A stretch of DNA of 13,358 bases from Acidianus hospitalis (GCA_003086435.1 QEFD01000059.1:1-13358); one strand, 5' to 3'; counted from the first letter of the stretch, positions 1 through 7,736 are shown. The notes: generated from the letters alone by a model not told the origin. A program made the numbers and translations.

Positions 1-595
<595 letters not shown>

Positions 596-636
596 AAGTA
601 TATTCTTGTACTGTTACCAGATTTAAAGCTAACTTC
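596..636 (-). promoter_or_regulatory. rRNA operon promoter
   Basis: On the minus strand GAAGTTAGCTTTAAAT (636-621) combines a purine-rich BRE-like stretch with a CTTTAAAT TATA box. Inferred initiation is at the TTGCAC motif near 595, giving a leader of about 138 nt. From memory, the arrangement closely resembles the mapped Sulfolobus shibatae rRNA promoter, which has the same GAAGTTAG segment, TATA box and start near a TGC. From 637 to 757 I see only AT-rich upstream sequence without a gene. Confidence 0.8.
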
Positions 637-757
637 TCGTTCTTACGGTGTATATTCACGTAATAAGGAGTTTTTCTAGGGCGATAATTTTTGAGTAAAG
701 AAGAGTTAGATATATTTATGATTCTGTAGATTTTACTCTTTGCTCTTGTCTTTATCT

Positions 758-1116
758 TTATAAAGAGAAAGAACAAGGATCTATCCTTTCTTTGAAGTCT
801 TGATCCGCACTGAGAATTTTAGCTGAATATCTTCTGGGAATTACGTAATGGAGTGCGTCGTAAAGTCCTCATCTTCCTTAACTGCTTGTATAATATCCTC
901 TTTTGTTACTTCCACTACTTGTACATGAAATAATAGCGAGAATTTCTTCTTCCACATCTTTTACCCTGAGTAATGCTACTTCTAGGAGAACTACGTTATC
1001 AGTTATTGCCTCTATCTTTCCTTCATAAATCGCCTTTATTATTTCTTGGGTGCATTTTCTGTGTCTCCTATTTTTGCGTAAACGAATATGTTGCTGTCTA
1101 TGAAGTATTTGGGCAT
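758..1116 (-). pseudogene. vapC: Decayed VapC-type PIN-domain toxin
   Basis: Reading on from the antitoxin's TAATG junction, the frame opens with MPKYFIDSNIFVYAKIGDTE, the typical start of a PIN-domain ribonuclease with its first catalytic Asp. The rest is spread over other frames: a middle segment with VVLLEVALLRVKDVEEE (conserved Glu), then VVEVTKEDIIQAVKEDEDF, then YDALHYVIPRRYSAKILSAD with the late Asp residues, ending at a TAA at 758-760. Joining them needs at least three frameshifts, near 1048-1054, 919-924 and 860-864. The first and third look like single-base deletions. The protein cannot be made intact. VapC toxins normally cleave RNA and are neutralised by the linked antitoxin, and here both partners are broken. 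Family assignment is firm; the exact original sequence is not recoverable. Confidence 0.8.
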
Positions 1117-1327
1117 TACTCTTCAGCTAATTCGTCTATTTTTTCTGGAGGAATTTCTTTCTCTTCCTCTTTTGCTAGGAGGATTTGTAGTGGATTTTTA
1201 TTTTCTCAACTTTTCTCCTTAGATCGTTTAGCGGGATTACTTCCACTTCTTCTCCGGGTTTTAGGCCTATCTTTTCTCTTACTTCCTTTGGGATTGTTAC
1301 TTGATATTTTTCAGTTACTTTTAGCAT
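1116..1327 (-). pseudogene. vapB: Frameshifted AbrB/VapB-type antitoxin
   Basis: From an ATG at 1325-1327 the frame gives MLKVTEKYQVTIPKEVREKI followed by GLKPGEEVEV, a classic swapped-hairpin AbrB DNA-binding domain. After about 45 codons it hits a stop (TAG). One base longer in the A-run at about 1195-1200, the frame would continue as NPLQILLAKEEEKEIPP and then EKIDELAEE, ending with TAA overlapping the toxin ATG (TAATG). The intact antitoxin would have been about 70 aa and translationally coupled to vapC, the usual antitoxin-first order. A truncated DNA-binding domain could still be produced, so residual operator binding cannot be excluded. Confidence 0.8.
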
Positions 1328-1548
1328 AATTAAGTATACGTAATATTTAAGAAGTACTGTTAACGGAAATTTAAGTTGGAAAAAAGAATATAAACAAAAT
1401 TATGAAATATATGCCGTTTATAAGAATTTATCGAAATAAATGCTTTAATTCAATAGTTTAATTAGAGTATTTCATGAAATGGTCATATGTAAACGACATG
1501 AATGGTTACATGAGAGCTAGATATGCGAGAAATTCCGGGGTTAAATAA

Positions 1549-1680
1549 TGGGCCCACGGGGACTCGAACCCCGGACCACTGGGTCTCTCCAATTTCCAGA
1601 TGTACTTCATCCCTTTCGGTCTGAAGACCCAATGTTTTTCATCTGGAGCCCAGCACTCTACCTAGCTGAGCTATGGGCCC
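1549..1680 (-). tRNA. tRNA-Trp (CCA anticodon) with 58-nt intron
   Basis: On the minus strand GGGCCCA (1680-1674) pairs with TGGGCCC (1556-1550) as the acceptor stem. A GCTC/GAGT D stem, CTGGG/CCCAG anticodon stem and CGGGG-TTCGAGT-CCCCG T arm follow. The discriminator A is at 1549 and no CCA is encoded. The anticodon loop reads CT-CCA-G, interrupted after position 37 by a 58-nt intron, then A38. The spliced product is 74 nt. The junction has the archaeal bulge-helix-bulge form: a 4-bp CTCC/GGAG helix flanked by two AGA bulges cut AG^A. A possible TATA box (CTTTATTATTT) lies near 1714-1725. Confidence 0.95.
1585..1642 (-). ncRNA. tRNA-Trp intron, possible C/D box cis-guide
   Basis: The intron carries C-box-like GATGA at the 5' splice junction (1643-1639), a second GATGA (C'-like, 1611-1607) and a D'-like CAGA (1623-1620). 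The nine bases ATTGGGTCT (1633-1625) can pair with AGACCCAGT across the 3' splice junction with one G-U pair. The base five before CAGA faces C39. A second stretch, CATCTGG, is complementary to C34 and the following bases, though its D box would be poor. In haloarchaea the tRNA-Trp intron is known to guide methylation of C34 and U39. The parallel is suggestive, but the boxes are degenerate and function is inferred. Confidence 0.45.
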
Positions 1681-1741
1681 ATTATATGTCATCTAAAATG
1701 AAATTTGCGGAGGAAATAATAAAGTTTACATTGATTAAAAG

Positions 1742-2329
1742 TCATTTGCAACAACGTAATTTTATTAGTGTCGAGTCTACCTGCCTTCCTTTTATTTCGT
1801 AACCCATTTTATTCGCTATCGTTTGAGCATATTTTATTACTAAGTCCTTAACTTTTTCCTCTTCTTGTTTATATTTGAAAGTTATGTTAAGCTCTTCGCA
1901 AATCCCGTCTTTTTGTGTGGTAATCGTTGCCCCTGCAGAAATTAAGTTTAATAATCCTATTCCGTCAGCTAAATTTTTAGGTTGCACTATATTTAAGTAG
2001 GAATTTACTAGTTTTTCTATAGTATTTTCTTTAATTAAGCCGTCTCCTAAATCTTGTTTATGTACTGGAATTAAGTAAAATCCTTGGCTTTTCAAGTAAT
2101 TTAGTGTTTTTATATCTTTTAATACTTCAAAGGAGGAAATTAATGGGATTAATTCTTGTAAAATATCTGAGAGAAAATTGTAAAAGCCTTTAGGATTATT
2201 GCAATACTCGTTTTGTGGCTCTGATGAACAAAGGCGAGAATATAATTGTTTGTACTCGCGAATTGTCTTCTCTAATAAAGGCGTTAATATATAAGGCAAT
2301 AGCTGTTTGTCCTTGCTCTTTTTTGGCAT
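1742..2329 (-). CDS. Hypothetical protein, 195 aa
   Basis: I do not recognise this family. The 195-aa product starts MPKKSKDKQLLPYILTPLLE and is mostly alpha-helical in composition, with no transmembrane segment or signal peptide. It has a lysine-rich tail region (KYKQEEEKVKDLVIKYAQ) and five cysteines, two of them adjacent near the C-terminus (LRCCK). The ATG start is supported by a TATA-like TTTTAATTATATC at about 2348-2361, spaced for a leaderless transcript. It sits between tRNA-Trp and an integrase remnant, next to another orphan small gene. It may therefore be cargo of a decayed integrated element, but an ordinary lineage-specific chromosomal gene is equally possible. Confidence 0.65.
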   Translation of the reverse strand: MPKKSKDKQLLPYILTPLLEKTIREYKQLYSRLCSSEPQNEYCNNPKGFYNFLSDILQELIPLISSFEVLKDIKTLNYLKSQGFYLIPVHKQDLGDGLIKENTIEKLVNSYLNIVQPKNLADGIGLLNLISAGATITTQKDGICEELNITFKYKQEEEKVKDLVIKYAQTIANKMGYEIKGRQVDSTLIKLRCCK

Positions 2330-2374
2330 TACAGGAATTCTATGCTTGATATAATTAAAACTTAACTTTTCTAT

Positions 2375-2629
2375 TCATAAACAGAATACAATTTCCTTTG
2401 AATCCTTATCAACTAGAATTTTCACTACACATGAGGGTCTAGCTTTCATTACTGCCTCTCTTATTTTTTCAGACTCATCCATCATTTCATAAGGAAGAAT
2501 GACAGTTAATGATTGTAAATTTTTTGGGAGAAAGAAGTTTAGAAATTTCTCATAATTAGTAATAAGCGATGACGGGGCTTTCTTTATTTTACCGCAGTTC
2601 TCTATTAATGTTTCCATCGTATAAACCAT
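2375..2629 (-). CDS. Hypothetical protein, 84 aa
   Basis: This small protein, which I do not recognise, has an N-terminal helical part (METLIENCGKIKKAPSSL) and a C-terminal alternating strand pattern (SCVVKILVDKDSKEIVFCL). It has no membrane segment. The first ATG at 2629 is followed by a second in-frame ATG four codons on. A TATA box (TTTTATAAAG on the minus strand, 2654-2663) lies about 29 bp upstream, which favours a leaderless transcript from the first ATG. It is followed 45 bp later by the 195-aa gene on the same strand; that gene has its own TATA-like box, so co-transcription is uncertain. Confidence 0.55.
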   Translation of the reverse strand: MVYTMETLIENCGKIKKAPSSLITNYEKFLNFFLPKNLQSLTVILPYEMMDESEKIREAVMKARPSCVVKILVDKDSKEIVFCL

Positions 2630-2704
2630 GCTTTTTAAAACTTATGCTAAAGTCTTTATAAAATTAACTATATAATACTTAGAATTTCCAAGTTGTATGT
2701 TATG

Positions 2705-2720
2705 AAAGTATTAATACTTT
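2705..2720. repeat. 16-bp perfect palindrome in divergent intergenic region
   Basis: AAAGTATTAATACTTT is perfectly self-complementary. It lies between the TATA box of the 84-aa gene (minus strand) and that of the integrase remnant (plus strand). Position and symmetry suit an operator for a dimeric regulator. In AT-rich DNA a chance palindrome is not excluded. Confidence 0.4.
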
Positions 2721-2764
2721 AAAACATTTGATAATAACATTATTTAAATCTGAGTATAATTAGC

Positions 2765-2773
2765 TTTTATAGA
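2765..2773 (+). promoter_or_regulatory. TATA box of the integrase remnant
   Basis: TTTTATAGA is centred about 27 bp upstream of the ATG at 2796, the spacing expected for leaderless transcription in Sulfolobales. No ribosome binding site precedes the start codon. Confidence 0.5.
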
Positions 2774-2795
2774 TATTGCAATAAAAACACAAATT

Positions 2796-3009
2796 ATGAC
2801 TGAAATTATACGTACTGACAAAATCTCTATACGTGAGAATAAGGGGAGGTATTACGTCTACTATATTGATCGTTCGAAACCTAAGTTAAGTTTACGTCGG
2901 CCCATTAGATAAGATAATAGAAACTTACATAGCAGGGTGTGGGGGATGTGCCCCCACAATGCGGGTGCGGGGATTTGAACCCCGGATGGCCTTCGCCAGC
3001 GGATCTTGA
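2796..3009 (+). pseudogene. SSV-type tyrosine integrase N-terminal fragment, int(N), frameshifted
   Basis: From ATG 2796 the frame reads MTEIIRTDKISIRENKGRYY then VYYIDRSKPKLS. After a +1 frameshift in the T-run at 2891-2893 it continues YVGPLDKIIETYIAGCGGCA then PTMRVRGFEPRMAFASGS, stopping at 3007-3009. This matches, as I remember it, the start of the SSV1 integrase (ILRERKGRYYVYKLE, YVGPLADVVESYL, then PPGFEPG from the tRNA-derived att site). The GFEP codons here are the antisense of the tRNA-Leu T-loop, about 58 codons from the start. In such elements integration splits the integrase gene, leaving int(N) beside the intact tRNA. Here the catalytic C-terminal part is absent from the window and the remnant is broken, so it is inactive. 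The first frame alone could still yield a 38-aa peptide. Confidence 0.82.
2938..2958. repeat. Inverted repeat abutting tRNA-Leu 3' end
   Basis: TGTGGGGG and CCCCCACA form an 8-bp perfect inverted repeat around ATGTG. It ends two bases from the tRNA-Leu discriminator and lies inside the int(N) reading frame. In the tRNA transcript it would be a strong hairpin right after the mature 3' end. It could aid termination or 3' processing, or be an arm site of the integration complex. Confidence 0.6.
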
Positions 3010-3042
3010 GTCCGCCCCCTTGGGCCGCTCGGGCACACCCGC
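2960..3042 (-). tRNA. tRNA-Leu (CAA anticodon)
   Basis: The minus strand shows acceptor GCGGGTG/CACCCGC, a CCC/GGG D stem, anticodon stem GCGGA/TCCGC around CT-CAA-GA, and a long type II variable arm (TGGCGAAGGCCATC). The T arm is CGGGG-TTCAAAT-CCCCG and the discriminator A is at 2960. CCA is not encoded. The long variable arm and CAA anticodon identify a leucine tRNA reading UUG. No intron is present. Its 3' half coincides with the antisense end of the integrase fragment, marking it as the integration target of a past mobile element. Confidence 0.95.
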
Positions 3043-3061
3043 AAGTTATTATTTCCATTTG

Positions 3062-3073
3062 ATTTTTAAAAAG
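3062..3073 (-). promoter_or_regulatory. tRNA-Leu promoter TATA box
   Basis: CTTTTTAAAAAT on the minus strand is centred about 25 bp upstream of the tRNA 5' base. Transcription would start at or next to the mature end. It lies immediately downstream of the homocitrate synthase stop codon. Confidence 0.65.
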
Positions 3074-3082
3074 CTTAATGCG

Positions 3083-4462
3083 TCACATTTTCTTTAGAAC
3101 TAGTGATGTTAATGTTGACGACACTCCTTTTACTGACCTTATGCTCTCTATTATATTATTTAACTCTGTGGGGTCCTTTGCTTCTATTTTCGCTAAAATG
3201 TCGTAATCTCCTGAAATTTCCATTACCTCCTTTACGCCGGGTATTACTGAAATTTTTCTAGTAACTGCTGTAGTATAAACGTTTGAGTCGCATTTTATTG
3301 AAATTAATGCCTCAACTTTTTCTGGCGGTCTCGGTTTTAATACTCTTCCGGTAACTTCTTCAGCAATTTCTAATAAGTCAACGTCCCTGTAAAACCTTAC
3401 GTTAGGGTTGGATTTTATTTTTGCTAGAACTTGTTCTAGTTCTTCTTCAGATAATGAAACTCCTAATCTTTCGAATCTGTCTTTTAAAGCGTGTTTTCCA
3501 GTATATTTGTCAATAACGTAATCCCTATTTCTTCCGAAAGTTTCAGGAGGCATAAATTCGTAAGTTCTTGGGTCGTTTAATATTCCTTGGACGTGAATTC
3601 CTGCTTTGTGTAAGAATGCGTAATCTCCAGTTATCGGGAAGTTTGGCGGTGTCGGAATTCCGCTATATTTTTCTATTAAGCTCGATATTTTAGGTAATAA
3701 TTCAAGCTTAACGACTTCAACGTTAAAGTGGTATTTTAATGCAGCAGCTATTACTTGTAATGGAGTTATTCCAACTCTTTCTCCTAAGCCGTTAACTGTT
3801 GCATGGATTATTGTTGCTCCTCCTTCTACTGCGGCCAATGAATTTGCTACCGCTAATCCTAAATCGTTGTGTGCATGAATATCGTATTCAACTCCCGGGA
3901 TCTTTGATAAGTACGAAAATAATTCCCTAGTCTTTGCTGGGTAAAGGATTCCTACAGTGTCAGCTATGCCTATCCTGTCTGCCCCTGCGTCTCTAGCAGT
4001 TTTTATAACTTGGGTTAAATATTCTAAGTCTGCCCTAGTTGCATCTTCTGCGGTAAACCTTACTTTTGCCCCGTGTTCTTTTGCATAAGAAACAGCCTCG
4101 GCTATTATGTTTAAAGCTTCTTCCCTGGTTTTCCCTGTTTTAGCCTTTAAATGAATGTCACTTATTCCGTAAAATATTGCTATCCTATCAACTTCTAATT
4201 CGGCCGCTATTTCAATGTCCTTTTTAACTGCCCTACTGTGACCTACTATTTCCGGAGTTATTTCTCCTTCTTTCTTTAATTTTACTATCCTTTTTATTCC
4301 TTCGTAAATGTCCGGCGAAACTGCAGGGTGTCCTGCCTCAATCATTGATACTCCTAGTTCTGAGAGGGCCTTTGCTATTTCTACTCTTTGTTCTGTTGTA
4401 AATACTACTCCTGGCGTTTGTTCTCCTTCTCTTAGCGTTGAGTCTAAAATTCCTGCTTTCAA
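3083..4462 (-). CDS. Homocitrate synthase (lysine biosynthesis)
   Basis: This cytoplasmic enzyme condenses 2-oxoglutarate with acetyl-CoA to homocitrate, the first step of the alpha-aminoadipate route to lysine. The 459-aa protein has the HMGL-like TIM barrel: LDSTLREGEQTPGV (6-19, including metal-binding Asp7), FTAEDATR (136-143), metal-binding HAHND (196-200) and NGLGERVG (224-231). HKAGIH (285-290) belongs to the substrate-side region. Residues from about 384 to the end form a RAM/ACT-like domain with GDYDILAKI, the arrangement of Sulfolobales homocitrate synthases and a plausible site for lysine feedback. It starts with TTG. An in-frame TGA lies just upstream, and AGGTG at 4469-4473 is a good Shine-Dalgarno. 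It stands alone, not within a lys cluster. Isopropylmalate synthase is less likely given overall similarity. Confidence 0.93.
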   Translation of the reverse strand: MKAGILDSTLREGEQTPGVVFTTEQRVEIAKALSELGVSMIEAGHPAVSPDIYEGIKRIVKLKKEGEITPEIVGHSRAVKKDIEIAAELEVDRIAIFYGISDIHLKAKTGKTREEALNIIAEAVSYAKEHGAKVRFTAEDATRADLEYLTQVIKTARDAGADRIGIADTVGILYPAKTRELFSYLSKIPGVEYDIHAHNDLGLAVANSLAAVEGGATIIHATVNGLGERVGITPLQVIAAALKYHFNVEVVKLELLPKISSLIEKYSGIPTPPNFPITGDYAFLHKAGIHVQGILNDPRTYEFMPPETFGRNRDYVIDKYTGKHALKDRFERLGVSLSEEELEQVLAKIKSNPNVRFYRDVDLLEIAEEVTGRVLKPRPPEKVEALISIKCDSNVYTTAVTRKISVIPGVKEVMEISGDYDILAKIEAKDPTELNNIIESIRSVKGVSSTLTSLVLKKM

Positions 4463-4468
4463 AAATCA

Positions 4469-4505
4469 CACCTAAAAATCTCTATCTTTGGAAAGGCAAT
4501 ATAAG
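4469..4505 (-). promoter_or_regulatory. Homocitrate synthase promoter and ribosome binding site
   Basis: On the minus strand a CTTATATTG TATA box (4505-4497) predicts a start near 4475. The very short leader then contains AGGTG (4473-4469), six bases before the TTG start codon. The strong ribosome binding site supports choosing the non-ATG start. Confidence 0.6.
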
Positions 4506-4536
4506 TTGCACTGTAATGAGTAGTTTTTTCTTCGAA

Positions 4537-4811
4537 CTATGATAGTGTGTTAATTATTAATTCCGTTACGTTCTCTACGCCCAATTTTGGTGAATATTTC
4601 TCCAAAATTGTTGAGATCAAATTATAAAAATCCCTATTTTTCTTTACTTCTTCAACGTAATTTGCGTAAGTGAAAATTATTGATGAGCGTAATGATACCC
4701 CTTTATTAACTTGTTCTTCAATTTCCTCTAATATTTTCTGTAATTCTTCTTTATCCGCCTTTCCCTTAAATTTTCTTAATTGTATAAATTCCTCTTGATC
4801 TAGGACTGACA

Positions 4812-4812
<1 letters not shown>
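4537..4812 (-). CDS. Hypothetical protein coupled to pyrH, 91 aa
   Basis: I cannot name this small soluble protein. It is rich in charged helices (KADKEELQKILEEIEEQVNK) and ends ENVTELIINTLS, with no cysteines and no membrane segment. Its ATG overlaps the pyrH stop codon (TAATG at 4810-4814), so translation is coupled to UMP kinase. That arrangement suggests a conserved co-expressed partner rather than a random frame. It is the last gene of the cren7-pyrH unit and is followed by the homocitrate synthase promoter. Confidence 0.75.
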
Positions 4813-5703
<891 letters not shown>

Positions 5704-5727
5704 GTCAATTTTATGTTGAGGTACTTA

Positions 5728-5738
5728 GGTTAAAAACC
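5728..5738 (-). promoter_or_regulatory. cren7: cren7 promoter TATA box
   Basis: GGTTTTTAACC on the minus strand is centred about 30 bp upstream of the cren7 ATG, preceded by AAA as a possible BRE. It predicts a start within a few bases of the ATG, hence a nearly leaderless mRNA. Confidence 0.6.
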
Positions 5739-5867
5739 TTTCCATGAGTGTTCTAATTGTTAATCCCATTAATCCTTCAAGGGTAATAGTGAAGGATTCC
5801 CTCAAAGTATTACTCTTATAGAGAAAATAGTAGTTGTTGAATTAATGGATAGAGTATATTCTGTAAA

Positions 5868-6641
5868 CTATACTGCCCTGGTATTTCCGCCGTCTATTAA
5901 TATTGACGTGCCAGTAATGTAATCGGAGTCATAAAGGAAAAGGATTAGTTTTCCTAAATCTTTCTCCGGATCTCCTATTCTTCCTAAGGGTATTCTGTCA
6001 AGTACTTCTTCTTTCCATACTTCTTCGAAAGATTTCTTCCTAACTTTTGCCAATCTTTCAATTCCTCTCCTTGCTCCTGGAGTGTTAAAACTGCCCATTA
6101 AAATGACGTTGAAGGTAATATTATACTTACCATAATCCTTTGATAGAATTTTAGCTAACTGTATTAATGGAGCCCTTGAAACGTCGGCTAAAACAAATAT
6201 ATCCTGTGGTTCCTTTATAGTCCATGATGATAAGTAAATTATTCTACCGAAGCACTGTTCCTTCATTTTAGGTAGGACTAATTTAGTCAGTTTTACTGCG
6301 CTCAATAGATATAATTTTACTGAATATTCCCAATCTTCGTCTGTAGTTTCTTCAAAGAGTGAAGGCTCTTTGCTGGGATTTCCAGTGTTTACAACAAGTA
6401 GATCTATTCCGCCCATCTTATCAATGGAAAAAGATACTAGCTCTTCTAAACTTTTTAGGTTTGTCATATCCGAGGTTTTTCCCCAAATTGAAGGATTAAT
6501 TGCTCTTAGTTCTTCAACTGCCTTCTTTACTTTTTCCTCAGATCTGGAAGTTATGACTAATGAGAAACTTTGCTTTGCCAAAGCTTTAGCTATTCCTTTT
6601 CCAATGCCTTCAGTTGAGGCTGTTATTAGTGCCCTCTTCAT
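5868..6641 (-). CDS. SDR-family oxidoreductase with atypical active site
   Basis: The 257-aa protein has the Rossmann fold of short-chain dehydrogenases. It has a glycine-rich TASTEGIG (7-14) at the cofactor site, VVNTGNP (83-89) replacing the usual NNAG, YLSS (136-139) carrying the catalytic Ser, and a C-terminal ITGTSILIDGG (242-252). The catalytic YxxxK motif is not there: where YSASKAAL would align, this protein has ADVSRAPL (152-159). Tyr is therefore Ala and Lys is Arg. Substrate and even oxidoreductase activity are uncertain. SDR paralogues without the Tyr/Lys pair occur in archaea. It is divergent from the glycosyltransferase gene, with only 27 bp between the start codons, so the two promoters overlap. 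Confidence 0.85.
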   Translation of the reverse strand: MKRALITASTEGIGKGIAKALAKQSFSLVITSRSEEKVKKAVEELRAINPSIWGKTSDMTNLKSLEELVSFSIDKMGGIDLLVVNTGNPSKEPSLFEETTDEDWEYSVKLYLLSAVKLTKLVLPKMKEQCFGRIIYLSSWTIKEPQDIFVLADVSRAPLIQLAKILSKDYGKYNITFNVILMGSFNTPGARRGIERLAKVRKKSFEEVWKEEVLDRIPLGRIGDPEKDLGKLILFLYDSDYITGTSILIDGGNTRAV

Positions 6642-6668
6642 AGGTTTTTAATTATCGTTTTAGAATAA
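6642..6668. promoter_or_regulatory. Overlapping divergent promoters, SDR and glycosyltransferase
   Basis: Only 27 bp separate the two start codons. For the SDR gene, TTTATT on the minus strand (6669-6664) lies about 26 bp upstream of its ATG. For the glycosyltransferase, GTTTTTAAT at 6644-6652 is only about 21 bp upstream of its ATG. Each TATA box sits at or near the opposite gene's start, so simultaneous transcription is likely to be mutually exclusive. Confidence 0.45.
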
Positions 6669-7724
6669 ATGTTCGTGGTAGAATTTACTTTATATCACCA
6701 TAGCTTTGAGGTACTGGGAGGTAGCGAGAGAGTTGCAATTGCAGTCTTAAATACATTAAAATCCATAGGATTCAAGGTTAAGTTAGTTACACTTCACATA
6801 GATGTGGAGAAGGTAAAAAAGTGGGATAAAAATTTCGTAATGCCGGATGAAATTGTAGTAAAGAAATTTCCTATAAAATTTGGCCTTTATAAGGCCCTTT
6901 TTACTAGCATGTTAACGAGGCCAGGGAACACCTTTAGTACTATAGGAGATATAACTAACGCCGATTATAGTTATATTCACTTCCCTTGGTCTTTAACTGA
7001 TAACTTGAAGATAATTAATGCTGAAGATAACGAGCCTTATATTAAAAAAAGGAAAATGAGGACTTATTTCTTGCCTTATAAATATGTCCACAGAATTTTC
7101 TTTTCCAAAAGCAAGAGTAAATTACTAGCAAATTCTACTTGGACTGGGAAAATTTTGGAGCTTTCTGGATATTCTTACGAGGTACTTTATCCTCCAGTTG
7201 AAGTTGAGGAATATTTGAAAATTAAGGGAAATAGAGATCCAAAGCTCGTTTTAAGCATTTCTAGAATTGCTCCAGAGAAGAACCTTGAGAACTTGTTTTC
7301 CGTAGCTAAAGCTCTTAAGGATTATAACTTTGTGATATTAGGTTCTTCAGGCAGGAGCAAGAAATACCTTGAAGAAGTTAAGAGTATTTCAGGAAAGTTA
7401 GGTAATGTAAAAATTGTAGAAGATTTTACTCACGACGATATAGTTAATTATTTGAGTAAAGCAAAGGTTTACTTTCATCCTAAAGTTAATGAGCATTTTG
7501 GAATAAGTATTGTTGAAGCAATGTCTGCAGGATTAATTCCAGTAGTCCATAAAAGCGGAGGTGCTTGGCTAGATATTGTAAAAGAAGGGAAATACGGTTT
7601 TGGGTACTCTAATGTGGAAGAGGCTGTAAATGCTATAATTGAAGCCTCCAAGTATGAAAACGACTTTAGGGACGTGACTTTAAACTTCTCTTTTGACAAA
7701 TTTAAGGAAAGATTATCAAAAATT

Positions 7725-7736
<12 letters not shown>
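6669..7736 (+). CDS. GT4-family glycosyltransferase
   Basis: This is a GT-B fold retaining glycosyltransferase, 355 aa, probably acting at the cytoplasmic face of the membrane. The N-terminal domain has the acceptor-side glycine loop LGGSERVAIAVLNTL (16-30). The C-terminal donor domain has LSISRIAPEKNLENL (195-209) with the conserved Arg199 and Lys204. Its EX7E motif is EHFGISIVE (Glu275 and Glu283), followed by AMSAGLIPVVHKSGG. The layout recalls ALG11-like mannosyltransferases, so N-glycan or S-layer glycan assembly is an inference. The sugar donor cannot be told. No transmembrane helix is seen. The ATG is placed close to its TATA box, and a GTG two codons later (6675) is an alternative start. 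Its 3' end overlaps the convergent dehydrogenase gene by 12 bp. Confidence 0.9.

Noticed and set aside
973..1329. Plus-strand 118-aa hydrophobic reading frame
   Set aside because: It is the antisense of the vapBC remnants, whose conserved AbrB and PIN motifs read on the minus strand.
1473..1514. Imperfect direct repeat CATGAAATGGTCATATG / CATGAATGGTTACATGAG downstream of tRNA-Trp
   Set aside because: Only two copies with mismatches and an indel in AT-rich DNA; no gene or site context supports an att duplication or regulatory role. The whole 1328-1548 gap shows no gene.
1548..1802. Plus-strand 84-aa reading frame starting at the tRNA
   Set aside because: It begins inside tRNA-Trp antisense sequence and has no promoter; a by-product of the tRNA and its intron.
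2861..3058. Minus-strand 65-aa reading frame
   Set aside because: It runs through tRNA-Leu and antisense to int(N).
5744..5821. 25-codon plus-strand frame starting MSVLIVNPINPSRVIVKDS
   Set aside because: Too short and not recognisable; a continuation in another frame (EKIVVVELMDRVYSV) could mean a decayed gene, but evidence is insufficient.
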